DNA of 48,994 bases from an uncultured Devosia sp. (lineage in GTDB: Bacteria; Pseudomonadota; Alphaproteobacteria; Rhizobiales; Devosiaceae): NCBI RefSeq assembly GCF_946479885.1, contig NZ_CAMLHM010000028.1:1-48994 (forward strand). Reading direction: 5' to 3'. The first letter of the stretch is position 1; every line of letters starts with the position of its first letter. A program made the position numbers and the translations under genes. Shown here piece after piece: positions 1 through 11,950 of the stretch. The notes under the pieces were generated by a model that had not been told where the DNA came from, did not search any database, and was given only the letters and a program-made list of their open reading frames with translations.

Positions 1-680
1 TGCGCCGTCCGCCGGGCCGCGAAGCCTATCCGGGCGACGTGTTCTACCTGCACTCCCGCCTGCTCGAGCGCGCCGCCAAGCTGAACGAAGACCATGGTCT
101 TGGTTCGCTGACCGCGCTGCCGGTTATCGAAACCCAGGCCAACGACGTGTCGGCCTACATTCCGACCAACGTGATCTCGATCACCGACGGCCAGATTTTC
201 CTTGAGACCAACCTGTTCTTCCAGGGTATCCGCCCGGCCGTGAACGTGGGTCTCTCGGTGTCTCGCGTGGGTGGTTCGGCCCAGATCAAGGCGATGAAGC
301 AGGTTGCCGGCTCGCTCAAGGGTGAACTCAGCCAGTATCGCGAAATGGCCGCCTTCGCCCAGTTCGGTTCGGACCTCGACGCCTCGACCCAGCGCCTGCT
401 GAACCGCGGTGCCCGTCTCACCGAGCTGCTCAAGCAGCCCCAGTTCAGCCCGCTCAAGACGGAAGAACAGGTTGCGGTGATCTTTGCCGGCGCCAATGGC
501 TACCTGGACTCGATCCCGGTTTCCAAGGTCGGTGACTTTGAAAAGACCGTGCTCTCGGCCCTGCGTGGCAAGTATGCCGATCTGCTCAAGACCATCGCGA
601 CCGACAAGCAGCTCAGCGACGACACGCGCGCCAAGCTGAAGTCGGCTCTCGACGAGATCAAGAAGACCTACGCGGCTTAA
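1..680 (+). CDS. atpA: ATP synthase F1 subunit alpha, C-terminal part (5' truncated by window)
   Basis: Non-catalytic alpha subunit of the F1 headpiece of ATP synthase, forming the alpha3-beta3 hexamer on the cytoplasmic side of the inner membrane. The open frame enters from the window edge (first full codon at 3) and reads [20 protein letters not shown], the conserved alpha-subunit stretch after the nucleotide-binding core. About 226 of roughly 510 residues are present, including the C-terminal helical domain ending in [10 protein letters not shown]. atpG follows after a 33-bp gap, so this is the standard alphaproteobacterial atp operon. The start and Walker A motif lie outside the window. 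Confidence 0.97.
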   Translation, partial: RRPPGREAYPGDVFYLHSRLLERAAKLNEDHGLGSLTALPVIETQANDVSAYIPTNVISITDGQIFLETNLFFQGIRPAVNVGLSVSRVGGSAQIKAMKQVAGSLKGELSQYREMAAFAQFGSDLDASTQRLLNRGARLTELLKQPQFSPLKTEEQVAVIFAGANGYLDSIPVSKVGDFEKTVLSALRGKYADLLKTIATDKQLSDDTRAKLKSALDEIKKTYAA

Positions 681-713
681 GGCTCGTAGAGTTTTACTGG
701 AGACGACAGGCCC

Positions 714-1601
714 ATGCCTTCGCTTAAGGACCTAAAAAACCGGATCGACTCGGTCAAATCGACCCAGAAGATCACCAAGGCCATGCAGATGGTCGCGGCG
801 GCCAAGCTCCGTCGCGCCCAGGAAGCTGCCGAAGCGGCCCGTCCCTATGCCGAACGCATGGGCAAGGTGCTGGCGGCCCTTGGCGCTGTTTATGACGGCC
901 AGGAAAACGCTCCGGTGCTGCTTGGCGGCACGGGCAAGGACCAGGTGCATCTGCTGGTGGTTGCCACCGGCGAGCGTGGCCTGGCCGGCGGTTTCAACTC
1001 GTCGATCGCCCGCCTCGCCCGCGAGCATGCTGCAAAGCTGATCAGCCAGGGCAAGACGGTCAAGATCCTGACGGTGGGCCGCAAGGGCCACGATATCCTG
1101 CGCCGCCAGTATCCCGACCTGATCGTCGACACCTTTAACTTCCGCGAAATCAAGCAGGTCGGGTTCACCCAGGCCCAGCAGGTTGCGGACAAGGTGCTGT
1201 CGCTGTTCGCCGCCGGCGAATTCGACGTCGCGACGCTGTTCTTTGCCAAGTTCGGCTCTGTCATCAGCCAGGTGCCGACCGCCCAGCAGCTCATTCCGGC
1301 AAAGCTCGAAAAGCCGGCTGGCGAAGGCGCCGCCGAAGCTTCGGCCGTGCCCTATGAATATGAGCCGAGCGAAGAGGCGATCGTTGAAGACCTGCTGCCG
1401 CGCAATATTGCCGTGCAGGTCCTGCGGGCGCTGCTCGAAAACTCCGCCTCGTTCTACGGTGCGCAGATGTCCGCAATGGACAATGCGACCCGCAATGCCG
1501 GCGAGATGATCGGCAAGCTGCAGCTGAGCTACAACCGTCAGCGCCAGGCCCAGATCACCAAAGAACTCATCGAAATCATTTCGGGCGCGGAAGCGCTCTA
1601 A
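714..1601 (+). CDS. atpG: ATP synthase F1 subunit gamma
   Basis: Central rotor stalk of F1F0 ATP synthase; its long N- and C-terminal helices form the coiled coil that turns inside the alpha3-beta3 hexamer. The 295-residue protein starts [20 protein letters not shown] and ends in [19 protein letters not shown], both diagnostic gamma termini, and contains GLAGGFNSS. Length is normal for the family. The start follows a GGAG motif about 11 bases upstream. It lies between atpA (33-bp gap) and atpD (24-bp gap) and is certainly co-transcribed. The antisense strand carries a 410-codon open frame that is only a shadow of the codon bias. Confidence 0.98.
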   Translation: MPSLKDLKNRIDSVKSTQKITKAMQMVAAAKLRRAQEAAEAARPYAERMGKVLAALGAVYDGQENAPVLLGGTGKDQVHLLVVATGERGLAGGFNSSIARLAREHAAKLISQGKTVKILTVGRKGHDILRRQYPDLIVDTFNFREIKQVGFTQAQQVADKVLSLFAAGEFDVATLFFAKFGSVISQVPTAQQLIPAKLEKPAGEGAAEASAVPYEYEPSEEAIVEDLLPRNIAVQVLRALLENSASFYGAQMSAMDNATRNAGEMIGKLQLSYNRQRQAQITKELIEIISGAEAL

Positions 1602-3065
<1,464 letters not shown>

Positions 3066-3074
3066 TTGCTTGTC

Positions 3075-3098
3075 GGGCACGCCGCACGCGGCGTGCCC
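3075..3098 (+). promoter_or_regulatory. Strong RNA hairpin between atpD and atpC
   Basis: Two perfectly complementary 11-base arms (GGGCACGCCGC and GCGGCGTGCCC) separated by two bases lie 9 bp after the atpD stop and 26 bp before the atpC start. It is followed by TTCTCTCC rather than a clean T-run. It may act as a partial terminator or RNA-stability element that sets epsilon below beta. That role is inferred. Confidence 0.55.
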
Positions 3099-3123
3099 TT
3101 CTCTCCGCTAAGGGACCAAAACA

Positions 3124-3549
3124 ATGGCTGAAGGCCTCAAGATCGAGATCGTGTCGCCCGAGCGGCTGGTACTGTCGGACGTCGTGACCTCGGTCACCGT
3201 TCCGGGCAGCGAAGGCTATTTCACCGTGATGGACGACCATGCGCCGTTCATGACGACGCTGCGTCCCGGGTTCATCACCGTCAATGGCCTCAACGGGCAG
3301 GACGCGATCTATTTCGTCCAGGGCGGCTTTGCCGATGTTTCCCCAGATGGCCTGACGATCCTGGCGGAGCGCTCGGCGCCGTTCGCCGAGTTCGACCATG
3401 CCGACCTCCAGGCCCAGATCAAGGCCGCAGAAGCCGAACTGGCCGCTGCCCCGACGCCGGAAGACAAGTCCTATGCCCAGGAAGTCGTCTCGGCTCTGCT
3501 GAACCTGGCCATCGAAGCCGGCCAGATCAACGGTGGCCACATCCACTAA
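3124..3549 (+). CDS. atpC: ATP synthase F1 subunit epsilon
   Basis: Rotor-foot subunit of F1 that binds gamma and the c-ring and modulates ATP hydrolysis. The protein is 141 residues. It has the N-terminal beta-sandwich signature (KIEIVSPERLVLSDVVTSVT, then PGSEGYFTVMDDHAPFMTTL) and a shorter helical C-terminal part ending in INGGHIH. Length fits alphaproteobacterial epsilon subunits. The start is preceded by AAGGGACC. It is the last gene of the atp operon and is followed by a rho-independent terminator 22 bp past the stop. Confidence 0.97.
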   Translation: MAEGLKIEIVSPERLVLSDVVTSVTVPGSEGYFTVMDDHAPFMTTLRPGFITVNGLNGQDAIYFVQGGFADVSPDGLTILAERSAPFAEFDHADLQAQIKAAEAELAAAPTPEDKSYAQEVVSALLNLAIEAGQINGGHIH

Positions 3550-3571
3550 GACGTCGTCGCACCCAATTTTA

Positions 3572-3607
3572 CGCCCGTGGACCGATGTCCGCGGGCGTTT
3601 TTGTTTT
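3572..3607 (+). terminator. Rho-independent terminator of the atp operon
   Basis: Arms CGCCCGTGGAC and GTCCGCGGGCG pair over 11 bases with one G-T wobble around a CGAT loop and are followed by TTTTTGTTTT. It sits just after atpC on the same strand. Confidence 0.9.
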
Positions 3608-3794
3608 GAGGTAGGAGGGGCGGGGGCCACACACACCAGGGGGTGAACATCCCTCCCGCAAACGATTGCACAAGGTTTAGGCAAAGCATTGAATCGTCTA
3701 CCAAAGTTGCACGGCATCAACACTCGCTTAATCTAAGTCCAGCAGTCTCCTCCATCGGGGAAGAGGTTCTCGTCGTGTCCAGAAGGACGCGCGG

Positions 3795-5981
3795 ATGCAG
3801 GAGAGTTCGATGGGGTCGCTGCTGGGCAATATCCGCCTGACCTTTGCCATTGCCGCCATGGCGGTGTGTTCGATCGCCATCGCCATTGGCGCCGTGCTGC
3901 TGGGACTGTTCATCAGCCTTTCCAATACGGCCAGCAATGACGCCCGGCATGAAGTGGCCAGCGCCACGCGTATCACCGCCGAAATCCTGCAGGTCAATCT
4001 GCCCAGCCTCGAAATCGCCAGTGACGAAGCCGGGAATGTCGCAGCGCTCACCATGCGCTCCATGCCGCGCTTTCGCACCCATGACGTGATCGACACCATT
4101 GCCCGCGTGGCCGGCCAGAATGCCGCCATCTATGTCTATGACGCCGAAGTCGGCCCCGACATGCTGGTGGGCACGTCGAGCCTGCTCAAGCCCGATGGCG
4201 AGCGCATGCTCGATACCCCGATCGTGGCCGGCACGCCGCTGTTCGAAACCATGATGGCCAACCAGTCGGTCCAGGCCGAGGAGACCATCAACGGCACCGG
4301 CTATTTCACCCGCTACCTGCCCATCGCCATGGCTGACGGCACCGTCATCGGCGCGTTGCAGGTGGCAGTGGCCCGTGCCCCGATCGAGGCCGTGGTGGGG
4401 CAGAACCTCACCATGCTTGTTGCCGTCGGCGGGGCTGCCTTGCTGCTGATCGGCGTCATGGCATTGCTGCTGTCGCGCCTCCTCACAAGGCCCATTCCGC
4501 GCCTGTCGGAGGTGATGAGCGCCGTGGCCGGTGGCGAGCTCGGCCTCGCGGTGCCCTATACCGAGCGCCGCAACGAAATCGGCGCCATGGCAAGAGCGGT
4601 GGAAGTGTTCCGCGCCAATGCCGAACGCGTCGCCGAACTGGGCGAAGAGACGAACCGACACCTGGTTGCCGCGGCCGACCATACCGGCCAGCTCAACGCC
4701 ATCTCCATGTCGCAGATGGTGATCGAGTTCAGCACGACTGGCGAGGTGCTCAACGCCAATGACAATTTCCTCAAGCTGCTCGGCTATGGCCGCGCCGAGG
4801 TGCTGGGCCAGCCCAATGCAACCTTCCTGTTCGACGCCGATCCCGCTTCACCCGGCTATCGCCAGTTCTGGCTCGATCTGGCCGCTGGCCAGTTCAAGAG
4901 CGGCGAATATCGTCGCCGCACGCGCGACGGTCGCGAAGTCTGGATCCAGAGCACCTTCAATCCCATCCTCGGGCTCGATGGCACGCCCTATAAGGTGGTG
5001 CAGTTCGCAACCGACGTAACGGCCCGCAAGCAGGCCGTTGCCGCTGTCGGGGCGGGGCTGCAGCAATTGGCCGATGGCGACCTGACCGGCACGGTCGACA
5101 CGCCCTTTGACGCGCAGTTCGAGGACCTGCGCCACGCCCTCAACGGCACGGTGACGCGCTTTGCCGAGGTGGTCGGGCGCCTGCGCACCACGTCGCGCTC
5201 GATCAAATCGGCAACCGGGGAGATCCTGTCTGGCGCCAATGACCTGAGCGAACGGACGACCCGGCAGGCGGCTACGATCGAGGAAACCAGCGCTGCCATG
5301 GAGGCGCTGGCCGGCACCGTCGCCGCCAATGCCAAAATGGCGCAGGACGCAGCGGGCAAGGCCGGCGCCGTGTCGCATGCGGCGGCCGAAAGCGGTGGGG
5401 TCATGTCCCGAGCCAACGACGCGATGGAGCGCATCACCCAGTCCTCGGCCAAGATTTCCAATATCATCGGCATGATCGACGACATCGCCTTCCAGACCAA
5501 TCTGCTGGCGCTTAACGCCTCGGTGGAAGCGGCCCGTGCGGGCGATGCCGGCAAGGGTTTCGCCGTGGTGGCCGTGGAAGTGCGGCGCCTGGCGCAATCG
5601 GCTGCCAGCGCCTCGGCAGACGTCAAGGCTCTGGTCGAGCAGTCGGCCAACGAGGTCAAGGGCGGCTCGCTGCTGGTGTCCGACGCCGCGACGCGGCTTG
5701 CCGACATGCTGGAGGCGGTGCGCCAGAACAGCGCGCTCGTCCAGGCCATCGCCCGGGCCAGCGGCGATCAGGCCGTCGCCATCGATGAAGTCACCATGGC
5801 CGTTCGTACGCTCGACGAAATGACCCAGCACAACGCCGCCCTGGTGGAAGAGACCAATGCCGCGATCGAGCAGACCGAGGCGCAGGCCACCGCGCTCGAC
5901 CAGATCGTCGACATTTTCGTATTGGCCGACAACACGGGCTCAGCCCTTGGGCAGGAAAGGCCGAGAAATCGGGCCGCTTAG
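3795..5981 (+). CDS. Methyl-accepting chemotaxis protein with Cache sensor, HAMP and PAS domains
   Basis: Chemoreceptor passing a periplasmic (and possibly a cytoplasmic PAS) signal to CheA/CheW. In 728 residues I see TM1 at about 16-42, a periplasmic Cache-like domain to about 203 (with [20 protein letters not shown]), TM2 at about 204-229, HAMP, a PAS fold at about 305-410 ([14 protein letters not shown] to [14 protein letters not shown]), a second HAMP-like stretch, and the signalling helices with the hairpin-tip motif [20 protein letters not shown]. The C terminus is RNRAA; there is no NWETF-type tail. An alternative ATG at 3810, preceded by GGAG, is equally plausible. It is the first of three tandem receptors. 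Ligand unknown. Confidence 0.93.
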   Translation: MQESSMGSLLGNIRLTFAIAAMAVCSIAIAIGAVLLGLFISLSNTASNDARHEVASATRITAEILQVNLPSLEIASDEAGNVAALTMRSMPRFRTHDVIDTIARVAGQNAAIYVYDAEVGPDMLVGTSSLLKPDGERMLDTPIVAGTPLFETMMANQSVQAEETINGTGYFTRYLPIAMADGTVIGALQVAVARAPIEAVVGQNLTMLVAVGGAALLLIGVMALLLSRLLTRPIPRLSEVMSAVAGGELGLAVPYTERRNEIGAMARAVEVFRANAERVAELGEETNRHLVAAADHTGQLNAISMSQMVIEFSTTGEVLNANDNFLKLLGYGRAEVLGQPNATFLFDADPASPGYRQFWLDLAAGQFKSGEYRRRTRDGREVWIQSTFNPILGLDGTPYKVVQFATDVTARKQAVAAVGAGLQQLADGDLTGTVDTPFDAQFEDLRHALNGTVTRFAEVVGRLRTTSRSIKSATGEILSGANDLSERTTRQAATIEETSAAMEALAGTVAANAKMAQDAAGKAGAVSHAAAESGGVMSRANDAMERITQSSAKISNIIGMIDDIAFQTNLLALNASVEAARAGDAGKGFAVVAVEVRRLAQSAASASADVKALVEQSANEVKGGSLLVSDAATRLADMLEAVRQNSALVQAIARASGDQAVAIDEVTMAVRTLDEMTQHNAALVEETNAAIEQTEAQATALDQIVDIFVLADNTGSALGQERPRNRAA

Positions 5982-6076
5982 CGGTTTCCCGGTAAGGGAA
6001 TTCACCGACTCTTTACCGTGACGCCCCATGCTTGCTCCAGTGCCGCCGTCCATCACGCGGCTGAGGAGAACAAGTT

Positions 6077-6673
6077 ATGTCGATCCATACCACGCTGCGA
6101 CCGGCCCTTGTGAGCCTGGGATTTGTAGCCGCGCTGTCGCTCACCGTGGCGCCGTTTGCCCAGGACGAATTCACCGCGCCGCTGACCGAGCTGGCCAAGG
6201 GCGAAATCGCCACCTTTGCCAGCGACCCGGCGCTGATCAGCGCCATCCAGGCGCAGAATGCCGTTACCGCGGCCTATGACCAGGCCAAGATCGATGCGCT
6301 CGATACGCAGTGGCGCGCCGAAGTGGGTGCGGCCAGCAAGCCGCTGATCGACGCCACGCTGGGCAATGCCGCCTCGCAATATCTGGCCGGCGTGCAAGAA
6401 GCCTCGGGCGGCAAGTATACCGAAATCTTCGCCATGGATGCCAAGGGCCTCAACGTGGCGCAAAGCACGCTGACCTCGGATTACTGGCAGGGCGACGAAG
6501 ACAAGTTCACCGCGAGCTTCGGCGCCGGTGCCGGTGCCGTCCATATCGGCGAGATCGAGCAGGATGAGAGCACGCAGATCTTCCAGAGCCAGGTGTCGGT
6601 GCCCGTTACCGATCCGGCGACTGGCGCCGTGATCGGCGCCATCACCGTCGGCGTCGACGTCTCGATGCTCTGA
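6077..6673 (+). CDS. Exported free-standing PDC/Cache sensor-like protein
   Basis: 198 residues: an N-terminal signal peptide (hydrophobic stretch VSLGFVAALSLTVAPFAQ, probable cleavage near residue 28), then one domain resembling the PDC/Cache periplasmic sensor fold (EIFAMDAKGLNVAQS, TSDYWQGDEDKF, and a C-terminal strand pattern VIGAITVGVDVSML). There is no second transmembrane helix or signalling domain, so it should be a soluble periplasmic protein. GAGGAG precedes the ATG. It lies between two chemoreceptors on the same strand, which suggests it is a periplasmic partner or a receptor ectodomain that became separate. Fold family is fairly sure; the partner role is inference. Confidence 0.75.
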   Translation: MSIHTTLRPALVSLGFVAALSLTVAPFAQDEFTAPLTELAKGEIATFASDPALISAIQAQNAVTAAYDQAKIDALDTQWRAEVGAASKPLIDATLGNAASQYLAGVQEASGGKYTEIFAMDAKGLNVAQSTLTSDYWQGDEDKFTASFGAGAGAVHIGEIEQDESTQIFQSQVSVPVTDPATGAVIGAITVGVDVSML

Positions 6674-6680
6674 CTTTTCC

Positions 6681-6703
6681 ACGGCCGCCGCTAAGGCGGC
6701 CGT
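6681..6703 (+). other. Intergenic hairpin after the Cache protein gene
   Basis: Perfect 9-base arms (ACGGCCGCC and GGCGGCCGT) around GCTAA, 8 bp past the stop and 12 bp before the next start. There is no T-run, so it is more likely an RNA-stability or attenuation hairpin than a full terminator. Confidence 0.5.
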
Positions 6704-6715
6704 ATCCTTCTGGCG

Positions 6716-8596
6716 ATGAGACCTCCAATGCTCAAGCTCACCCTTACGCGCAAGATCATAGGCCTGGTGCTGCTGGCGCTGATCATGGGCGCTGCCGCCA
6801 TCAGCTATGTCGGCATCAGCCAGAATGCGGCCTTGCTGCGCAGCGAGCTCGAGCGGGCCAATACCACGGTCTCGACGGCCAGTACCGAACAGCTGGCGGG
6901 CGGCATCCGCTTCGGCAAGGCCGATGCCGTGCTGACCGCCTATGACGGGCTCAAGACGTCACTGGGTGCGCAATTTGCAGCCGGCGCCAGTTTCGATCTC
7001 CAGGGCAACCTCATCGCCGGGACAGCCGATGCCGATGACAATTCGGCGGCGCTGGCCGATGTCGCGGCACGCTCACTGGCCAGTGGCGCGGTGGAAAGCA
7101 GCTCGCAGGGCGCCATCGCCTATGTCGCCGTGCCCGCCCGCTTCGGCCCCGACAAGGCGCTGGTCGGCACCGCAGCCTTCGCCTGGGACATGACCGACAG
7201 CCTTGCGCGCCAGAGCCAGACCATCGTCACCGCGGCGCTGGCCGGCGTCGGGGTGATCGCCGTGTTGATCATCGCCCTGTCGTTCTTCATTCGGCGCTCG
7301 GTCACCGGACCGCTGGTTGGCCTGGTTCGCACCGCCAGCCAGATCGCCGAAGATCCCAATGCCGTGGACACCATAGCCGGCACCGCACGCTCCGATGAAC
7401 TGGGCGAGATGGCGCGTGCCATCGCCGTATTCCGCGACAATGGCGTCAAGGTTGGCGCCATGACTGCCGATGAGGAGGCACAGCGCGCCCGGGCGCAGCG
7501 TGACCGCACGGCCATGATGGAATCGCTGCGCGCCGCCTTCGGCCAGGTGGTCGATGCTGCCGTGGCCGGCGACTTCAGCCGGCGCGTCGATGCCAATTTC
7601 CCCGACGACGAGCTCAACCAGCTCGCCACCAGCGTCAACAATCTGGTGACGACGGTCGATACCGGCCTGGCCGAAACCGGTCGCGTGCTGGCGGCCCTGG
7701 CCGATACCAATCTCACTGTGCGCATGACGGGCGACTATCGCGGTGCCTTTGGCGCTCTGCGCGACAGCACCAACCAGGTGGGCGAACAGCTGACGCGCAT
7801 CGTCGGCCAGCTGCGTCAGACGTCGCGCTCGCTCAAGGTGGCGACGGGGGAAATCCTCACCGGCGCCAACGATCTTTCCCAGCGGACCACGAGGCAGGCC
7901 GCCACGATCGAGGAAACCTCGGCCGCGGTCGAGCAGCTCGCCGACACGGTGGGGCAGAATGCGACCCATGCCGCCGAGGCCAGCAGCAAGGCCGATGCAG
8001 TCTCCCGCTCGGCCGAAGATGGCAGCGCGGTCATGGCGCAGGCAACCGATGCCATGGCACGGATTACCGAGTCCTCTGGCAAGATTTCCAGCATCATCGG
8101 GCTGATCGACGATATCGCCTTCCAGACCAACCTCCTGGCGCTCAATGCTTCGGTGGAAGCGGCGCGGGCCGGCGATGCCGGCAAGGGCTTTGCGGTGGTC
8201 GCCGTCGAAGTGCGGCGGCTGGCCCAGTCGGCGGCCGGCGCATCGGCAGAGATCAAGCAGCTCATCGACCGCTCGGTGGGCGAAGTCGCCCAGGGGTCCC
8301 GTCTTGTCGACCAGGCGGCCCAGCGGCTCTCAAACGTGCGCGAGGCGGTGCGGGAGAACACCGCGCTGCTCGAGGGCATTGCCCAGGCCAGCCGCCAGCA
8401 GGCATCGGCCATCGAGGAGGTCAATATCGCTGTCCGGCAGCTCGACGAGATGACCCAGCACAATGCGGCTTTGGTGGAAGAGACCAACGCCGCCATCGAA
8501 CAGACCGAAGCGCAGGCCAGCGAACTCGACCGCATCGTCGATGTTTTTACGCTCGACGAAGGCGGCGGCGCCACGAGGTCGCGCCGCGCTGCCTAG
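6716..8596 (+). CDS. Methyl-accepting chemotaxis protein (HAMP plus signalling domain)
   Basis: 626-residue chemoreceptor. TM1 lies near residues 14-34 ([20 protein letters not shown]), then a short periplasmic domain of about 130 residues, TM2 near 169-192, a HAMP domain containing [16 protein letters not shown], a second HAMP-like stretch ([20 protein letters not shown]), and the cytoplasmic helical bundle with the tip motif [20 protein letters not shown]. The C terminus is RSRRAA. The signalling domain closely matches those of the flanking receptors, while the sensor region differs. A second ATG at 6728 (LKLTLTRK) could be the true start; neither has a strong ribosome-binding site. Confidence 0.92.
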   Translation: MRPPMLKLTLTRKIIGLVLLALIMGAAAISYVGISQNAALLRSELERANTTVSTASTEQLAGGIRFGKADAVLTAYDGLKTSLGAQFAAGASFDLQGNLIAGTADADDNSAALADVAARSLASGAVESSSQGAIAYVAVPARFGPDKALVGTAAFAWDMTDSLARQSQTIVTAALAGVGVIAVLIIALSFFIRRSVTGPLVGLVRTASQIAEDPNAVDTIAGTARSDELGEMARAIAVFRDNGVKVGAMTADEEAQRARAQRDRTAMMESLRAAFGQVVDAAVAGDFSRRVDANFPDDELNQLATSVNNLVTTVDTGLAETGRVLAALADTNLTVRMTGDYRGAFGALRDSTNQVGEQLTRIVGQLRQTSRSLKVATGEILTGANDLSQRTTRQAATIEETSAAVEQLADTVGQNATHAAEASSKADAVSRSAEDGSAVMAQATDAMARITESSGKISSIIGLIDDIAFQTNLLALNASVEAARAGDAGKGFAVVAVEVRRLAQSAAGASAEIKQLIDRSVGEVAQGSRLVDQAAQRLSNVREAVRENTALLEGIAQASRQQASAIEEVNIAVRQLDEMTQHNAALVEETNAAIEQTEAQASELDRIVDVFTLDEGGGATRSRRAA

Positions 8597-8666
8597 GCAT
8601 GATCATGGTTACCGCTTCATTAAGCAGTTGGGTCCATGCTGGTGAAATGAAATCGGGAGCTCAGAA

Positions 8667-10577
8667 ATGAAGTTCGGAACCATGGTTGCCTGCGTATGTG
8701 GCGCGGTTTTCGCCACCGGAACGCTTCTGATGGGCTCCAGCTTCCTGGTCGCTCGAGCCTTCGAAGCGGCGCGCGACGAGTCTAGCGTCCTGATGCAGTC
8801 GATGCGCGAACAGATGTTCGCCGATATGATGCACGATACGATGCGGGGCGTGGCCTATAAAGCGCTCTACGCCGCTGCGGCCGGCGACAGTGCCATCGCT
8901 GCCGAGGCCAGTGCCGAAATCGTCGAATATGGCGAGGCCTTTGCCGGTGCGATCGAAGCCCAGCATGCACTCGACCTGCCCGATGACATCCGCGCGGCCC
9001 TTGATGCGGTGGCCGAGCCGCTGACCAGTTACCAGGCGTCGGCGCAAGCCATCGTCGCCAAAGCCGCCGCCGAGGGTGCCGACGCGGCAAAGGCGGACCT
9101 ACCCGCCTTCGAGACGATTTTCGGTACGCTCGAGGGCGCCATGGAGGCGGTCTCCGATACCATTTCGGCCGGCAATGACCGCAACAACGCGGCGTCCCAG
9201 GCTGCGGCCATGCTGTCGCGTATCGCCAACATCGGCGGCATGGCGGCGATCCTGGCTCTGGCTGGCGCCATGCTGCTGCTCAGCCGCCGCTTCATCGTGA
9301 CCCCGATGACCGTGATGACATCGAGCATGCGCGGCCTTGCCGACGGCCAGCTGGACGTGACAGTGCCCGAGCGCCAGCCGGTCGCCGAAATGGCTGATAT
9401 GGCGTCGACGCTGGGTGTGTTCCGCAGCGCGCTGCAAAGCCGGGCGGAATTGGCGGCCAATGCCGACGTGCTGGCGCAGAAGACGGCGCAACGCGTGTCG
9501 CAATCGGCCGCGCTCAATCGCAGTCTCGCTGAAGTGGTTGGCGCCGCAGCCAATGGCGATTTCTCGCGCCGGGTGGAAACCGGGTTCGACGATGGCGAAT
9601 TGCGCGACGTGGCCGGCGCGGTCAACAATCTCGTCGCCGTGGTCGATACCGGCCTCAGCGAGACCAGCGGCGTGCTGGGCTCCATCGCCCGTGCCGAGCT
9701 CGACCAGCGAGTCCGTGGCCAGTATCAGGGCGCGTTTGGCCGCCTCAAGGACGATACCAATGCCGTCGCCGATCGCCTGGCCGATATCGTTGGCCAGCTC
9801 AAGGTCACTTCCAGCGCGCTCAAGACCGCCACCGGCGAAATTCTCTCGGGCGCCAACGACCTCTCCGAGCGCACCACCAAGCAGGCGGCGACAATCGAGG
9901 AGACCTCGGCCGCCATGGAGCAACTGTCGGCGACCGTGGTCGACAATGCCGGCAAGGCAGAAGCCGCCAGCCGCCAGGCCGGCGCAGTGTCGCGCTCCGC
10001 CGAGGAAGGTGGCGCGGTGATGAGCCAGGCAACCGCCGCGATGGAGCGGATCACCGAATCCTCGGGCAAGATTTCCAACATTATCGGCCTGATCGATGAC
10101 ATTGCGTTCCAGACAAACCTGCTGGCGCTGAATGCGTCGGTGGAAGCGGCGCGCGCTGGCGAAGCCGGGGCCGGCTTTGCGGTGGTGGCCGTCGAAGTGC
10201 GGCGCCTGGCGCAATCGGCCGCCAGCGCTTCGGCCGATATCAAGCAGCTGATCGAACAAAGCGTCAGCGAAGTGGCTGGAGGTTCGCGGCTCGTGTCTGA
10301 TGCTGCGGCGCGGCTGGCCGACATGCTGACTTCGGTTACCGAAAATCACCACGCGCTCGACGCCATCGCCCGGGCCAGCCGCGAACAGGCCGGCGCGATC
10401 GAGGAGGTCAATATCGCCGTCCGGCAGATGGATGAGATGACCCAGCACAATGCGGCATTGGTGGAAGAGACCAATGCCGCGATCGAGCAGACCGAGTCCC
10501 AGGCCAATGACCTCGACCGGATCGTGGCGGTGTTCAAGCTGGATGGCGGAAGCTCGGCGTCCCGTCGCGCCGCCTAG
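8667..10577 (+). CDS. Methyl-accepting chemotaxis protein, third of the tandem set
   Basis: 636-residue chemoreceptor with TM1 near residues 5-29, an alanine-rich, probably all-helical periplasmic sensor (four-helix-bundle style rather than Cache), TM2 near 188-208, HAMP, a second HAMP-like segment ([20 protein letters not shown]), and a signalling bundle with [25 protein letters not shown] sits 12 bases before the ATG. The stop overlaps the stop of the convergent racemase gene by four bases. It ends in SRRAA like its neighbours. Ligand not predictable. Confidence 0.92.
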   Translation: MKFGTMVACVCGAVFATGTLLMGSSFLVARAFEAARDESSVLMQSMREQMFADMMHDTMRGVAYKALYAAAAGDSAIAAEASAEIVEYGEAFAGAIEAQHALDLPDDIRAALDAVAEPLTSYQASAQAIVAKAAAEGADAAKADLPAFETIFGTLEGAMEAVSDTISAGNDRNNAASQAAAMLSRIANIGGMAAILALAGAMLLLSRRFIVTPMTVMTSSMRGLADGQLDVTVPERQPVAEMADMASTLGVFRSALQSRAELAANADVLAQKTAQRVSQSAALNRSLAEVVGAAANGDFSRRVETGFDDGELRDVAGAVNNLVAVVDTGLSETSGVLGSIARAELDQRVRGQYQGAFGRLKDDTNAVADRLADIVGQLKVTSSALKTATGEILSGANDLSERTTKQAATIEETSAAMEQLSATVVDNAGKAEAASRQAGAVSRSAEEGGAVMSQATAAMERITESSGKISNIIGLIDDIAFQTNLLALNASVEAARAGEAGAGFAVVAVEVRRLAQSAASASADIKQLIEQSVSEVAGGSRLVSDAAARLADMLTSVTENHHALDAIARASREQAGAIEEVNIAVRQMDEMTQHNAALVEETNAAIEQTESQANDLDRIVAVFKLDGGSSASRRAA

Positions 10578-11260
10578 TCGAGGGCCGCGGCGACCAGTGC
10601 CCTGGCGTGCAGGTCGGTGGTGTCATAGACCGGCAGCGGACTGCTTGAATCGTCGATCAGCATGGTGATCTCGGTACATCCAAGGATCACCGCTTCGGCG
10701 CCGCGCGCCTTGAGCTGCTCGATGGCGCTCACATAGACCCGCCGCGATTCCTCGCGCACGATGCCCAGGCACAGTTCCTCATAGATGATGCCGTTGAGGT
10801 TGGTGCGGTCCACTTCGGGGATCAGCGACGTCAGTCCGCGACTGGCCAGCCGGTCGCGGTAAAAGCTCATCTCCATGGTGAAGCGCGTCCCCAGCAGTCC
10901 CACGGTTTCGAAGCCGTCCGCGATCAGCGCGTCGCTGGTGGGGTCGGCGATGTGGACAAAGGGGATGTCGACAGCATTGGTGATGTGGTCGGCCACGATA
11001 TGCATGGTGTTGGTGGCAAGGCCGATCACGCCGGCCCCGGCCGTCTCGAGCGCACGCGCAATGTCTGCCAGCTGGCGACCGGAGCCGTCCCAGTCGCCAG
11101 CCGATTGCATGGCGGCAATGGGGGCAAAGTCCACTGAATGGACGATTAGCGGCGCCGAATGGAGACCCCCCCGGCGCGTGGCGGTTTCCTGGTTGATGAC
11201 GCGGTAGTAGTGGGCCGTGGATTCCCAGCTCATGCCGCCGATGAGGCCGATGGTTTTCAT
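10574..11260 (-). CDS. Aspartate/glutamate racemase family protein (YgeA-like, Thr/Cys type)
   Basis: Cofactor-independent amino-acid racemase of the Asp/Glu superfamily. With the start set at [15 protein letters not shown] (11260) it has 228 residues, the usual length. An upstream in-frame extension of 44 residues looks non-coding. The usual first catalytic Cys is Thr83 (LATNTMH) and the second is Cys195 (ILGCTEI). This Thr/Cys pair is the arrangement known for E. coli YgeA, an L-Asp/Glu-specific racemase, so activity is likely but directional. It is convergent with the last chemoreceptor and downstream of rppH on the same strand after a 144-bp gap. Confidence 0.88.
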   Translation of the reverse strand: MKTIGLIGGMSWESTAHYYRVINQETATRRGGLHSAPLIVHSVDFAPIAAMQSAGDWDGSGRQLADIARALETAGAGVIGLATNTMHIVADHITNAVDIPFVHIADPTSDALIADGFETVGLLGTRFTMEMSFYRDRLASRGLTSLIPEVDRTNLNGIIYEELCLGIVREESRRVYVSAIEQLKARGAEAVILGCTEITMLIDDSSSPLPVYDTTDLHARALVAAALD

Positions 11261-11404
11261 TGGAACCGCAAAGAGATTGGGGTTGGGGTGAGCCGAAAAT
11301 GGCGGTCCGCGAGAACCGGACCGGAGCGTATACAAGGTACGCGAGGACCGGAAGCGCAGTGGACTGGCATTTGCAGGCCAGCCCGGCGCCAATGTCGAAG
11401 CGGT

Positions 11405-11941
11405 TTAGACGTGGGTGAAGCGCTGCGGGATATCGGCAAAGGCGTCGACCACCTTGTCATAGGCCTGCTTCTTGAACGGCACGATGAGGCTGGGCGTCCG
11501 CGTCAACCGCTCCCAGCGCCAGGCGTCGAACTCGGCGGGATGCTTGCCCCCGCCAGGGGTCAGCACATCGATCTCGCTCTCCTTGCCGGTAAAGGCGAAG
11601 GCGAACCAGCGCTGGCGCTGGCCGCGATACTTGCCCCGCAGGGCAATTCCCAGCGCCTCGTCGGGCAGGTCGTAGTAGATCCATTCGGGCGCCTCGGCCA
11701 ACAGGCTCACCGCCGTGATATTGGTTTCCTCGTAGAGTTCGCGCAGCGCAGCCCGCAGCGGATCTTCGCCCTTGTCGATACCGCCCTGGGGCATCTGCCA
11801 GGGGGCCTCGACTTCGGTGCGGTCCTCGGTGCCCTCGTCCGGCTTGCGCCGGCCGATGAAGACATTGCCTTCCTGGTTGAACACGGTAACGCCGACGCAG
11901 TCGCGATAGGGCAGGGATTCACGGTCAGGACGGGCGGACAT
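11405..11941 (-). CDS. rppH: RNA pyrophosphohydrolase (Nudix)
   Basis: Converts 5'-triphosphate mRNA ends to monophosphate, opening transcripts to RNase E-dependent decay. The 178-residue protein has a complete Nudix box (GGIDKGEDPLRAALRELYEE) and the RppH-typical QMPQGG just before it, plus the family-typical WFAFAFTG and a C-terminal FKKQAYDKVV stretch. It is the last gene of the housekeeping block, about 10 bp after the divergent-polysaccharide-deacetylase gene, the order seen widely in Rhizobiales. Confidence 0.93.
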   Translation of the reverse strand: MSARPDRESLPYRDCVGVTVFNQEGNVFIGRRKPDEGTEDRTEVEAPWQMPQGGIDKGEDPLRAALRELYEETNITAVSLLAEAPEWIYYDLPDEALGIALRGKYRGQRQRWFAFAFTGKESEIDVLTPGGGKHPAEFDAWRWERLTRTPSLIVPFKKQAYDKVVDAFADIPQRFTHV

Positions 11942-11950
11942 GGCAAAACT

